From Castanea sativa (Eukaryota > Streptophyta > Magnoliopsida > Fagales > Fagaceae), in contig NC_134020.1 of the NCBI RefSeq assembly GCF_040712315.1, positions 48,469,751 to 48,533,750 of the forward strand: a stretch of 64,000 nucleotides of DNA, written 5' to 3'. Within the stretch, counting starts at the first letter, position 1, and each line of letters begins with the position of its first letter. Below are positions 22,726 to 34,770 of this stretch, one piece after another. The notes beneath the pieces are model-generated. The model was not told the DNA's origin, made no database searches, and worked only from the letters and a program-made list of their open reading frames with translations. Made by a program: the position numbers and the translations under genes.

Positions 22726-23961
22726 ATGGACCCTGTAGTGTCCTTTCTTAAGGATGACATATTACTAGAAGAGAAAGCTAAGGCAGATAAAGTGCGCAGG
22801 AAAGCACCTCGGTTTTGGCTGTCCGAGGATCAGAAACTATACAAACGTTCTTTTTCAGGGCCATACTTATTGTGTATACATCCTGATGCAACGGAATTGC
22901 TTTTGGAAGAGTTGCACGAAGGGATTTGTGGAAGTCACACAAGAGGACGATCTTTAGCGCACAGAGCCCTTACGCAGGGGTATTGGTGGCCTAATATGTA
23001 GTGAGAAGCTCAGGATTATGCAAGGAAGTGTGACCAATGTCAGAGGTTCGCTCCCAACATACATCAACTAGGAGGTATTCTTAATCCTCTGACAAGTCCT
23101 TGGCCTTTTGCACAGTGGGGCTTGGACATTATGGGACCCTTCCCAAAGGCATGAAGGAATAGGAGGTGGCTGCTTGTCGGAACAAATTATTTCACTAAGT
23201 GGGTGGAAGCAGAGCTGTTATCTAATATTAGAGATGTTGATGCGAAGAAGTTTGTTTGGAAAAGTATCGTCACTCGGTTTGGAATTCCTCACACTCTCAT
23301 CTCAGATAATGGTTTGCAATTTGACAGTAAAGCTTTTAGAAGGTAGTGTTGTGATCTGGGCATCACTAACAGGTACTCTACACCAGCTTATCCCCTGGGA
23401 AATGGGCAAGCTGAAGCAGTCAACAAAGTTATAGTTAGTGGACTCAAGAAAAGGCTAGATGATGCCAAGGGTAGGTGGATAGAAGAGTTGCCGCACATTC
23501 TGTGGACGTATCGAACTACGCCTCAAAGATCCACTAGAGAGACACCATTCTCTATGACTTATGGGGCAGAGGCTGTGATCCCTTTGGAAACTGGGTTTCC
23601 GACGATGAGACCGAGCACTTTTACCCCCAGCAACAATGATAGTTTACTAGAAAGGAGCCTAGACCTAGTTGAAGAGCGACGAGAGACTACTATGGTCCAG
23701 TTGGCTTATTATCAACAAAAACTCAAACAGGGATACGATTCTCGCGTGAAGTTGAGGCCATTTGCCCGTGGAGATTTAGTGTTAAAGAAAGTTTTAGGTA
23801 CTGCCAAAAACCCAGCATGGGGAAAATTGGGGCCTAACTGGGAAGGGCTTTATCGTATCACTTCAGTAGCTGGTATAGGGGCATATTATCTTATAGATTT
23901 GGATGAAAAACTTGTACGACATCTCTGGAATGTAAGTAACCTGCGAAGGTACTATTATTAA
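22726..23961 (+). pseudogene. Integrase of pol (frameshifted)
   Basis: The zinc-binding region (LHEGICGSHTRGRSLAHRA, then CDQC) is broken by TAG at 22999-23001. The core is in pieces: GLDIMGPF, then LISDNGLQF, then GQAEAVNKV supply the D, D and E residues, but stops and frame changes intervene at about 23150 and 23346. From 23488 to 23961 the C-terminal part is open (ILWTYRTTPQRSTRETPF, then a chromatin-facing tail ending RRYYY). Confidence 0.9.
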
Positions 23962-24024
23962 TGAAAGGCACTTCTACCACTTTTGTTCTGTTCTATTATT
24001 CTTGCATTATACTGATTATTATGT

Positions 24025-24750
24025 CCATTCTTACTAAGTATCAAACATAAACTTGGTCATGTTTGGCTCCTCGGACTACATACCTTGTGGAAATTGATAT
24101 CTTTAAAAATGTTAAACAGAACCTTAGTTACGTCTGGTCCTCGGATCATCTACTTTGGAAAAATTAACATTTCAATTCATTCTTACTAAGTATCAAACAG
24201 AAACTTGGTCATGTTTGGCTCCTCGGACTACATACCTTGTGGAAATTGATATCTTTATAAATGTTAAACAGAACATTAGTTACGTCTGGTCCTCAGATCA
24301 TCTACTTTGGGAAAATTAACATTTAAATTCATTCTTACTAAGTATCAAACAGAAACTTGGTCATGTTTGGCTCCTCGGACCACATACATTGTGGAAATTG
24401 ATATCTTTATAAATGTTAAACAGGACCTTAGTTACGTCTGGTCCTCGGATCATCTACTTTGGAAAAATTAACATTTCAATTCATTCTTACTAAGTATCAA
24501 ACAGAAACTTGGTCATGTTTGGCTCCTCGGACCACATATCTTGTGAAAATTGATATCTTTATAAATGTTAAACAGAACCTTAGTTACGCCTGATCCTCGG
24601 ATCATCTACTTTGGAGAAATTAACCTTGCAGTTCATTATTTTATTAAGTATCAAACAGAAACTTGGTCATGCTTGGTTCCTTGGACCACATACCTTGTAG
24701 AAATTGATATTATTGTTACATTTGATCCTCGGATCATCTACTTTTAAAAA
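24025..24750 (+). repeat. Tandem repeat, ~152-bp unit, five copies
   Basis: The motif TAAGTATCAAACAGAAACTT recurs at about 24031, 24183, 24335, 24487 and 24641. Each unit also contains GGCTCCTCGGACTACATACC and GGTCCTCGGATCATCTAC. The last copy is shortened and diverged. It lies between integrase and the antisense gene. Confidence 0.85.
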
Positions 24751-25273
24751 AATATCACACTTTAATTCCCTTTTCTTATTGTCAAGCTAAAGTGTGGTTG
24801 TGCCTGAGTCCTCAGGTCACATACTGTGACGTTTCGTTGAGTATTCAATGATCTCTAACCATATATAGTTATACATTATTATGCTGTTAAGCTTCAAGTT
24901 GTTTCTTCTTTTTCATATGAGTGTGAACAAAAGTTGGCACTTTGTCTATCAAGTTTGACGATTCCCACCGTAGTAAGAAGTGGACAGCAATTCATGAGCA
25001 TTACTTAAAGCATTTGCAAGTATAATGACCTTATTCACTATATTTTCTATGCTGGTTTGCTTCTTTAAGATTATTAGTTAGCATGAGAAAGGTAAAATGT
25101 TGTTCTATTATATTGCAGAAATAATAAGTAGAATGACATATTTGTAGCAAGTACAATTCAAAACTGTGATATAAAGAACTCGTTCTCTTCATTAATGGAA
25201 AGTATTTGTAAGTACATTCACAAGTCAATACATCAAACAGAAAGAAAGAGGAAACTAAAAGGAGGAGGAGTGA

Positions 25274-27604
25274 TCATGGCTTCACTTTGATTTTCAACTG
25301 GCCTTTGGGATCCTTTGGAGGAACAATTTGGGCCAAGGAGTCATCAGCTTTCCCTTTGTCCTTTGGGTCTTCCTCTATAGTTATGGACAAAGTTGCGAGG
25401 ACAATCTCCATTTTTTCACTGGTCTTTTTGTCTGGGGAGGGTTCCTTAGGATCAGTGGGAAGCTGTGTACTTTCCTGTGTTACCCCTTGTGTTGACTCAG
25501 CTTCCTGTGAGACTTGAGGTTCAGTGGAAGCAAGATCCTTAACGGCCTCGATAGTGGAAGGACCAATGTCGGCCTTGGTTTGAGTGGAGGCAGTGACCCG
25601 GATGGCCGGGGGTATGTAAGCATTTTCTGCCTTCCAAAGGGGAGAGGAATCATCAACCCCAGCTCGGGATAGTGCCTCCCTCCACACTTCAATGCAGTAA
25701 TCCCTACATACCTCTGGCACTTCAGCTTTAAAGTTCTCAGTGGTTTCAGCTACTCCTACTTCATAGCCATCCTGCTCGGCCTGATCTATTGCTTTCTCAG
25801 CCTCCTCTTTGGCTTTGATAATAGCCTCTTCTTTGCTTTTGAGGGCCTCCTCCTTCGCCCTCTCGGATTCTTTCAAATCTTTCTTCAGATCTTCAATCAG
25901 TTTCTTTGCTGCCACAAAGTTTTCATCCGCCTGCCTAAGTTGCAGTCTTTGATCCTCGGTCTGCTTTACAATGTTTTTAAGGAAGCCTCCAAGCCAGCTT
26001 TTTCACTTTCTGCTTTACACAAATTAGCCGTGACTTTTTGCAATTTCTTTTCCTTCAGTTCAAGGATTCTTTGGGTATTTTCGAGCCTTAATTCTTCTGA
26101 TTTAAGGGATTTGTACGTGCTGGCAGCTATTTCCTCGGCCCTATGAGCAGATTGAACAGCTTGCATGCAAAGTTGTGAAAACAGCAAAATAATCATGCAT
26201 ATTTGAAAGTTTTGAAACAAAGGAAAAAGATCATATTTAGCTTAGATCCTTACCATAGCAAGCTCTTTCTTCAATGTCAGAAAGACATTTTGATCTCTAA
26301 TCCTTCTTAGCTCATCCATGTCCTCGGGCAGCAGTAATGCTTGTTCCACCGCGTCTGCTATACACGCAGCTATTCCTTCATCGGAATTCCTAATGGAGGC
26401 ATCAGCAGTAACTGCGTGGTCATCCATAGTCATTTGAGGAGCCCAAATTGGGGCTTGTACAATAGTGTGCAACTCGATCCGTTTGTCTGATCTTGTCTGC
26501 GTTGTACGAGCTTATTTCCCTCCTTTCTCGGGCTCTATGTCCTTGGGAAAAGAGTCTTTTCCTCCATCAATTACCTCTTTCCCTTTCGGTTGATCCCTTT
26601 TTCTTTTATGATCAACTTGGTCAGTGCGTTGGGATTAGATTGGCGGAGGAGGAGGGAGTTTGGTTTGATGGCCTTTCTCGGCACCCTTATCTTTGGATTT
26701 CATTTGGGGCACCTTAGGGAGTTCCTGAGTACCTACTTGAGCCTCCAAGATGTCTTTAAGACTTTCTTTTGGCTTGCGTTGAATGCCCATATTATCAGGT
26801 TGATGGGTGAAGTCTTGTGGGATGTCGGAGGGTGTGCTGAGGTGGAAACTTGGTCTTTAGGAGAAGGGGGTCAGTTAAAGGCTTCAAACTCGTCTTCAGA
26901 GTTTGAAACCTCAACGATTTCTTCTTCTTCTTCCTTTATGATAGGTCGCGAGGAAGATCCTTCACCCACTGCAGGTTGTGTCGGAAGAGAGGTGAGAAGA
27001 ACACCTTCTAGTATAAGTTGTAGTGATTGAATGTCTTGTGGAATGGGAGTGCCCTCGGGCAAGAGAAAACCTTCGACCGCAACGCTAATCCAAGGTAGCC
27101 GAGGATATTTGGCCTTGATTACGCACTTCGGCACCTGAAAAGCTGTGGAAATCAGATTGTAGCCGAGGATTAAGTGTGCTGCGCGAAGTTGATTATCTGA
27201 GTGCACAAACACTTCGGCCTTCAGAATCTTGTCTAAGCGTGCGAAATTAACAAGGTGAGCGTGATGAGCAGTTGCGTGTGGGTCTGCAAAATTGTTGTAA
27301 AGAAGAACAAGGTTATAATAAACAAAAAAAAAATCTAATACTACATAGTATCATTTCGAGCAAGTTTCTGTGTAGGTGATAATCTCACCGCTCTCAGATA
27401 ATCCCTAGTAACTGTCCCCATGGGGATTCTCATTCCTCCTTCTATGAAGGCTATCATGGGGATCACAACCTCCCCGGTTTCTCTCTTTGCGTGCCACTCT
27501 CCTTCCTTGCAGTATTTGACAGACATGCCTCGTGGGATTCTATAGGTAACCTTAAATTGCTCTATTTTCTCATCACTATCCACTAAAGATGCAAATCTAC
27601 CCAT
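25274..27604 (-). pseudogene. Antisense spliced gene inside the gypsy element (aORF)
   Basis: On the minus strand: exon 1 from ATG 27604 (MGRFASLVDSDEKIEQFKV, then MIAFIEGGMRIPMGTVTRDY); a second coding block from the acceptor TTTTGCAG at 27284 to 26871 (ILKAEVFVHSDNQLRAAHLI, acidic tail); a block 26472-26256 with donor ATG-GTAAGGAT; then a block from about 26182 to 25274 that is a charged coiled coil (KKLIEDLKKDLKESERAKEE) followed by AEQDGYEVGVAETTENF. One frameshift lies near 25960. The right-hand element encodes the same protein, also antisense to its gag. Antisense frames of this kind are known in Tat-lineage gypsy elements; the function is unknown. Confidence 0.75.
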
Positions 27605-27852
27605 TTTTTCTAAGAATTGGGTATGGAGGTGGTGGGAAGGTTAAGAAAGCAAAGATAGCCGAGGATAAAGAAATGCACAGGAACAGAAGAGAAAAAGAAA
27701 GATAATGAAAAAAGGAATTTGAGAGAACTTACTTTAGAGTGATAACGTCACCTCGGCCTAACTCTTGGGTAATGTGAGGACGCGTGTGGAGTGCAAGGAT
27801 GGGTAAATTTGTTGTGCAAACTTTATAATGGTTAAGGGATTTTGAATTGATA

Positions 27853-27861
27853 GTATTTATA
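27853..27861 (-). promoter_or_regulatory. Candidate TATA box of the antisense gene
   Basis: TATAAATAC on the minus strand, about 250 bp upstream of ATG 27604, between the antisense gene and the 3' LTR. The right-hand element has TATATAAG in the corresponding interval (62763-62770). Confidence 0.45.
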
Positions 27862-28128
27862 TCATTGGTGGTTATAACAGAGGGAAACTTCCCGCCTGTG
27901 TCCCTATGCAAGCCTCAACCGTTGGATGGGCATCGTGTGGTCGAGCGTGGGGAACAAGAAGCCGTCAAAATTTAATTAGGAATTGCCCCGTATACCAAAA
28001 CGCCAGAAGCATGCCATGAGAAGTTCAGAAGGCGCCATCCTAGCAACAGAAGCGCATGGTAAATAGGGGTTACGGGGGACATGTGTCGAGATCCTCATTC
28101 CTCCCAAGAAAGTAGAAATAAGAATCCC

Positions 28129-28138
28129 GAGGGGCTAT
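28129..28138 (+). other. Polypurine tract of the complete gypsy element
   Basis: GAGGGGCTAT directly precedes TGTAGGGCC of the 3' LTR. The right-hand element has GAGGGGCTGT at the same place. Purine content is modest, so the assignment rests on position and conservation. Confidence 0.5.
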
Positions 28139-28965
28139 TGTAGGGCCAATGGGCCCGAAATCAATGTTGGGCCGGCCCAAGGGTACTTGTAAAGCTGAAA
28201 GCCCAACCTGAAAGTGTTAATTGGTCCGAGGATAAGGAATGCCCGTCTATGAGACAATGTGGGAAGAGGAAAAAGTCATAGTTGGATAAAACATTCCAAA
28301 GTATGATGTCCGAGGATGGAAATGCTCTCGGCTATCTATAACTGAGGATGGGAACATTCTCGGCTACCTGTAGCCGAGATGGAAAAGGGTGATCTGGCAA
28401 TTCAAGGGTGTTACTATTGAAAATCCAAAGCGTAAAGATGAAGATAGTGAGGATAGAAGATAAGAAGGGAGGATGCGAAATATCTGGGATAAAGCTGCTA
28501 CCACTACATTGAAGACTCTGCAACTACTTCTCTGGCCGCATTAATGAGGAAGTGATGCCTGAACGTCATACTTTAGTCTTCTAGTTACCACCAAAGACTT
28601 CAAGGGAAAGGGTGATGGGACAAGTATCTAAATGAGGACTCTAATCCACACGTGGAGGAAGGGAAGAAGGATGAGGATGATATAAAAGGCGGATGAAGGA
28701 CAGAAAGAGGGGAAGACGAGAAACCATTTTACATTGCAGTAAACACTGAATAGTAGTAAAAAATTGTCCTCGGCATTTGTTTGAGGAGATTTTCTGTTAG
28801 TCAATGGTCATGGTGTATGAGTGTAGCAATCTAGCCTAACATTTACGTTATCCAACATCCATAAACCTATATTGGAAGCCCACTCTCTATAAATTTTATT
28901 GTTTTGGGCTCCTTGGGCCAGTTCCCTCCGTATTATTGGGTTCTGGTGCAATTTGTGTCCTTACA
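28139..28965 (+). repeat. 3' LTR of the complete gypsy element
   Basis: This 827-bp LTR begins TGTAGGGCC and ends CCTTACA, followed by the ATAAT duplication. TATAAAAGG is at 28681. It keeps the terminal TG that the 5' LTR has lost. Confidence 0.93.
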
Positions 28966-29081
28966 ATAATGATAATATCAAACTGTAAAGCATCAAACAT
29001 AGTCATTACAAAAAAAAAAAAAAAAAAGGGCCAAGCACAGAAATTTAAATATTAAAAAAATGATACAATTTTGATATTGAT

Positions 29082-30222
29082 TGTGGACGACTAAATTTCT
29101 TAGTTTGAAATAAATCAAAAAAGTAAAATAGTTTCACAAATGCGAATTTGTATTGATGAATATGTGATACAATTCTCTGTGATTACAAAAGAGTGATCAT
29201 TTGACTCGATCTCCTTGAAAGATTTGTTGATTGGAATTGTGGTGATGTGATTTTGATTCGAACACAAAATATCATTCAATTTGGCTGAGGAATGGATCAA
29301 AGATCTTTGAAATAGAAATACAATGAATCTCTAGCTATGAGCTTGTTAGGAATTCTTTGTTCTTCGCGTTCTTCGTGTTCTTCGTGTTCTTCGTGCGTTC
29401 TTCTTTTTTGAAGGTTTGTGGTGGAAGTTCTTTGATGCTTTAGAGGCTTGAATCCATAGAGCTTTGTTGATTTGTGGTTTGTTGAGGTTTCTGGAGGCTT
29501 TCGAGCTTGATTCTAGTGAACTTTGAGATCTAGGAAGATGATTTGGATGATTTCTCTTTGAATGTTCTTTGTATTCGAAGGTTTATGACGGAAGTTCTTC
29601 GGGGCTTTGGAGGCTTGAATCCGTAGAGCTTCACCAATGTGTAGTTTCTTGACGTTTCTGAAGGCTTTAGGGCTTGATTTCAGCAAAGTTTAAGATCTAG
29701 GCAGGTAGTTTGGATGATTCTGCTTCGAATGTTCTTCGTATTCGAGGTTGAAGTTCTTGGAGTTCCTGGAGGCTTCAGGGCTTGATTCCAGCAGAGCTTC
29801 TGTACTTCTGAGTGCTTCTGAATCTTCTTTGATGCTACTTATGCTCTAGATGGCTTGGTGTCCCTTTAAATGCCTTAGGAAGGCTTCTATTTATTGGAGT
29901 TTGGGGGTGGGTGAGGGACATGTGGCAGAGCCTGATTGGTGACACATGTCACAACCTGATTAGTCCGCTTATATCATCGCTTACACATGCTGGATTGCTT
30001 GTGTCATCGCTTACACGTGCAGGGCTACTTATGTCATTGCTTACACATGCTGATGCGTTTTATGCCCCTATTTCATTGACACTTGGCAAATTTCTGTTGG
30101 TTTCTGAATAGTGATAGAAAAACCTAGCAGTAGTACGTGGCACTTTGTAATTGGCCGTATTTTGTGGACTTGGTAGTATGATGTGTCAGATTGTGATAGG
30201 TCGGGAATTTTCCCTCTCTACC
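29082..30222. mobile_element. 1.14-kb LTR-like insertion in copy B intron
   Basis: It interrupts GATA(C/T)TGATAAC, which is continuous in copy A at about 8282-8292. The flanking 5 bp are TTGAT and CTGAT. It begins TGTGGACGAC but ends CTACC rather than CA. Inside are diverged tandem repeats of a ~160-bp GAAGTTCTT-GG-GGCTTGA unit (29400-29810) and CATCGCTTACACATGC repeats (29970-30050). No long frame. Probably a solo LTR, with a decayed end. Confidence 0.6.
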
Positions 30223-30483
30223 CTGATAACATATTTAGATTTGTTACATAATTTTTTTACAGGGATCATCTACCATAAGAATTAGCTGGATGACCATTTT
30301 ATTTTTTGAATATTTTGGAGGCCAAGATTTTTTTTTTCCCAAAATTTTAAATCTTTTAAATCTAAATATAGTATTTAATTTTTTTAAAAAAAAATTAGAG
30401 GATCATGGCCTCCTTAGCTAGCTCCCTTGCTCTGTGTATAATTTCGTCTCTAGGAACATATAAAAAAGTTATCTTATCTTTTA

Positions 30484-31455
30484 CGCTCCGTTTGTTTCAA
30501 CGTAAAATATTTTCAAATGTAAAATATTTTACATGTAAATATTTAACTTGTAAAATATTTTACTATAAAACATTTGCAAGTGTTTGGTTAGTGTTCTGAA
30601 CTAAAAATTGCAAATATAAATCGGTCACCACTAGCCACAGCATACTCAACCACCACCAACCATTGAAAAAACACACCCACTGTAATCTCATCCAATCAGC
30701 CACCATCATCCACCTACCCAAACACCCAAGAGCCACCAAAATCACCACCAACCATTCAAAAGACAGCCATCAAAACCACCACCAGCCACCACCAAGGATT
30801 CAAAAAACCGCCACCAACTACCAAAAAAAAACCACCAACCACCCAAAAAACAAACAAAAACAACCCAAAAATCCATATTAGAAAGGCAAAAACACCCAAA
30901 AACACCCACGAACAAAGAATCTAATCTAAAAATCCAACAACCCAGTAAATCTAGCGGCGGCAAGATCAAAACAGTCACCAGCAAGATCAAAGCAGCTACC
31001 AAAAACCCAAGCCGCCGCTCAGCATCTAGATTTCGATGGATTTTGTGAGAGAGATGAGAGGAAGGAGGAGGTGTGAAATTGTGGGTGGCACCGTAGGTGG
31101 GTGGCGAAGCTGGTGGGTGGCGCCAATTTGTGGGTGGCGCTGGTAGGTTTTGGGAGAGATGGATTGGTGGGTGAGAGAAGGAATGGGTTGGGTTGTGACT
31201 TGTGAGAGAAAACTGAGTAGGAGAGATACCATGACAAGGAGAGATAGTGTGAGAGTTATCGGGACTAGAATTAGTGAGCAAATGTAAAATTTTTTACCAA
31301 AATTTTAAGTGTAAAATATTTTACATAAATTTGCTTTGGTTGATTTGGTTGACTGAAAATATTTTACTTTTGATTGAATATTTTACTGCAAAACAAACAC
31401 CATAAAATAAGAAAATATTTTCCTACAAATATTTTACATCGTAACAAATGGAGCG
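30484..31455. mobile_element. PIF/Harbinger-type non-autonomous element, 972 bp
   Basis: Termini CGCTCCGTTTGTTTCAACG and the inverse of CGCTCCATTTGTTACGATG are extended by matching AAAATATTTT repeats. The 3-bp duplication TTA lies at 30481-30483 and 31456-31458. The empty site is seen in copies A (about 8550) and C (about 37218). The interior is rich in CCACCA repeats. No transposase. Confidence 0.8.
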
Positions 31456-31713
31456 TTAAAGATTCATTGGCCTTGCAAATTAGAAGTAATAAAACATGAT
31501 TTAAGAGAGAGGTCTTATGAATTTGGAATAAGAAAAGGGAAGACGGGTGACCTTACTTAAACAAGATCTATTCTATGGTTCATACTTCATACGTCAATGT
31601 CCTTGATCATCTCAAAGAAAAGGGATGGCGGTTGAGACTGTTCATGAGTAATATTTTACATATATAGATGATGAGATTTGTGACAGTATTGTATCACTGC
31701 ATTATGCATGCAG

Positions 31714-33388
31714 GCTGTGTCTCACTTACTAGATTGGGGTGGGAGATTTGTGAACACAAACGAGAAGAACTTAGAGGGTAAAACAGCGTTGGACATCTTG
31801 GAAGGACAATGAAGACAAAGAGTAGACAACAGCGAGATGAGGTTTACACTAGACTGTTCTGGAGCTTTAACAGCTTCATCTTTTCCTACAGTTACTTCTT
31901 CTCATGAACATTACCTAAGGCTGCCTAGAAGTTGTGAGAGAAAAAAAAATATTTATTAGTAATCAAGTGAAGAAGCGAATATTAGACGAAAAGCGCAATG
32001 CGTTGCTAGTGGTTGCTGCACTACTTGTAACAATGACCTTTCAAGTGACAATCACCCCTCCTAGTGGACTTTAGCAAGATGATCTGCTCAAACCCATACC
32101 ACTACAGCTGCACTCAGCTCTCCTAGTCTTGCACGGGTATTTTTTAAAGAGTACAATTCCTGTTGGGAAATTTAGACCCCAGTTGATAGAATTAACAAGT
32201 TTTAAACCCAAGTTGTTAATTAGATTTATTAAGAATAAAACTTGTTAAAACAAAAAAACATCAATATCATGTCAAAATCATGCAGCAGAAAAATAAATAA
32301 GACAAGATATGATGACCCAAGAAACAAACTAGTTTCACAGTAAAAAACCTGGGGAGAAACCTTCCCGAAAAGCAATTCACTATAGTAAAGAGAAGTTTCA
32401 GATCTAGTACAAACCTTTGTCCCTAAACTCTACAATCCCCGTAGATGAACTTACAGTAGAAACCTTCTACCGCTTCAGAACCTTTGAACTCTTCAATATA
32501 TGAATGTCACCCTTTGATGCACGGATCCCAGTACGTGACTCACTCACCAACTTGAGGAAGAAGAATGTTGGCTGCATAGTTCTTCACGTCATCAACAATG
32601 AAGATCAAGAAGCTCTTGGTTACAAAACCCTATTGCGCAAGGACGCAATAACTTCTTTTAGAGAGAATAAGGCTTCGGTCACCTTTTTCATGTGTTCTCC
32701 TTGTATTCTCTTATATGACGGCCTTTAAAATAAGCCTTATGAATGTCTAGGGTTGGGAGAAAAGAAACCTTATACATACATGTCAGCATGAGCCGAAAAT
32801 CAGATCTGAAAATCTGAATTTCGTAAAGCTCGATAGATACAACTGTCGAGCTAGCTCTCGAGACCTCGATAGATAGCTATCTGTTGAGAAGCTGTCGAGC
32901 TTTAATGAATCCGCACTTCTTCACTTGTTTCTTGGATAGATTTGCATGGCTTCAATACTAAACTTGAACTCTTGTTCTTTGAAGTATTAAACACATCATA
33001 GATCTACCCAATTACAAGTAAAGTGCGTTTTGTCAAAGGATTAGCCAATTACATAAAATATGTCATTAACAATTCCAATATCACAGCACCACATAGAGCA
33101 GGGTCAGCCATTGCTAAGGAAACAGCCCTTTTTGCGATATTCATGACTGTTAATTCTCTTATATTTTTTACCTCAATCGTAGTAATGGTTGTCCTCGTTC
33201 CGCCAAGTGAAATCGTTGGTTGGATTTTATCAATAGTCTCTTTATACCTCTATTTCTGCTATTTTAGTTCATTGATGATCATAATCCAGGCTCCTGACTG
33301 GTCCGCTTATATTGTTGGTTTTTTACCATTTATTATCTACAAAGTAATTAGGTTAAGAGCCGCTTTTATCATTTCACTCAAAGAATAG
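31714..33388 (+). pseudogene. Ankyrin/PGG gene copy B, exon 2
   Basis: Follows the acceptor TGCATGCAG. It reads AVSHLLDWGGRFVNTNEKNL and stops at TGA within GGQ (about 31809), where copy A has CGA. Later lesions include frame changes near 31960, loss of the PGG signature (ITPPSG followed by TAG) and a 911-bp solo LTR at 32161-33071. Beyond that, 33077-33388 is open (HRAGSAIAKETALFAIFM, then membrane helices) to TAG 33386. Clearly dead. Confidence 0.88.
32161..33071 (-). mobile_element. Solo LTR inserted in exon 2 of copy B
   Basis: This 911-bp block runs from TGTTGGGAAATTTAGACCCC to ATATGTCATTAACA, with the perfect 5-bp duplication ATTCC (32156-32160 and 33072-33076). Its end reads as an LTR on the minus strand (TGTTAATGACATATTTTATG), like the fragment at 11840. 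No primer site or coding region remains. Likely Ty1/copia by general look, not proven. Confidence 0.87.
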
Positions 33389-34707
33389 GTTATTTGCTGA
33401 ATCTTATATGGAAGGAACTAAAAATATATATATAGCCGAGCTTGGAGCTATTGCATCTAGAATGTGTGTCAGGTTGTATTTTTTTTTACTAATAAATTTC
33501 GAGAATAAAATTTAGCTTATATAGGCATGGTTGGAAGTACCCAACGCCATCTATGAATATATTGTATGTATGTATAATATTATTGCAATAAAACAGTCTG
33601 ATTGGATTATCATTGCCTTTTTTTTTCTTTTTCTTTTTTTTTCTTTTTTTTTTTTTTTTTTGAGTTTGCAATCAAATTCCTCACACTGTCACACACCTAA
33701 ATGGCAAAATCCACTTGCGTTAAAAATTTATCATCTTTCAGCTAATATATAATTTTTTATAATCCCTGATGGACCGAATAATTTTTTATAATCCATTCAC
33801 TGCATTTTTCTTGTTATAGTTCGTTTTATAAACGAGCTTTTATTTTATAACATATTATGCTAGTAATCCCTGCAACACCGGGGCATTCAAATTTTTAAAG
33901 AGATTAATTTTGAAGCTGTTACTTAAGCATAATTACTCCTACTATAATAAAAAGGGGATGATGAACTTGGGTGAAAATTTTTTGAAACTTCTTAAATAAA
34001 CATCGGACTTGAAGTACTAATACCTCTAAGTTCTGTTCCAAACATTATTAGATTGCCATTCCAACTTTTGTGCCTATACCTAACTTGAGAATCACCTAAT
34101 TAAAACTCTCTAATTCTTTTTAGCTTTTGTGTCTATACCTGACGTGGGAACTTCAATTCCAACTTTTGACCATCTTAAAACTTCTTTAATTACTCTTCCT
34201 GCTTTTGTGCCAATACCTAACGTGTGAACCACTCAACCACCTAAAACTTTTTATTAATTTTTTAATTCAATGGAAGGCACCTGACCAATCCCTTGTCATA
34301 TAAATATAATGAACATCTAATAATTTCGAAACTAATGTAGAACAAATAATTCTCATTCCTTGATCGGGATTAGTGACAAAATCATGTAAAATTTGATGAG
34401 GTGATGGGAATAGTTTTTTTTTAAAAAAAATAAGTTTTAACTTATGGTCTCTACTCTTAATAATTATCAGACTAAGACATCAAATTTTTAATGTAGACTG
34501 GGATAAAATTTCAAATAAATAAGTAATATTAGGGATACCACAAGTCTACAACTATTACTATATGAAGTTACAAATTGATACATTACCAAGCAGCAAAACA
34601 CATTTCAAACATTCATTTATTAGGTGATTGAAAATGAAATCCACAATACGAAACTTTTTGTACACGATACGATACGTATCATGTATCATATGATACTGAC
34701 AACTATG
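33389..34707 (+). other. Junction between copy B 3' flank and copy C 5' flank
   Basis: 33420-33770 matches the first part of the 3' flank of copy A. At about 33785 it switches to the 5' block shared with copy B (14330-15229). The B and C units are therefore joined directly, which marks the duplication breakpoint. A poly-T/C tract lies at 33618-33660. No gene. Confidence 0.7.
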
Positions 34708-34770
34708 ACTATACCTGTTAACCCAAAACAAATCTTGAACAATTTGTCTGGGAAGCCTGTCATTGTGAAG
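34708..34770 (+). pseudogene. SmF exon fragment upstream of ankyrin copy C
   Basis: Reads [10 protein letters not shown] and then passes in frame into the ankyrin leader (STISFVKLFYAVALVFI) before TAA. It has the same shortened junction as copy A at 6549-6610. Confidence 0.7.

Larger units (their letters stand above)
17805..28965 (+). mobile_element. Complete Ty3/gypsy element with antisense gene, 11.16 kb
   Basis: Order: 5' LTR (17805-18632), primer site, gag, protease, reverse transcriptase-RNase H, integrase, a ~152-bp tandem-repeat region, a minus-strand spliced gene, polypurine tract and 3' LTR (28139-28965). The perfect duplication ATAAT flanks it at 17800-17804 and 28966-28970. Copy A at about 8150 preserves the empty site. 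Integrase follows reverse transcriptase, as in Ty3/gypsy; the size and antisense frame point to the Tat lineage. All coding domains carry stops or frameshifts, so it cannot move by itself. Confidence 0.93.

Noticed and set aside
30742..31281. 179-codon minus-strand frame in the Harbinger element
   Set aside because: Made of CCACCA/GGTGGT repeats inside a non-autonomous element, open in several frames at once; composition rather than coding.
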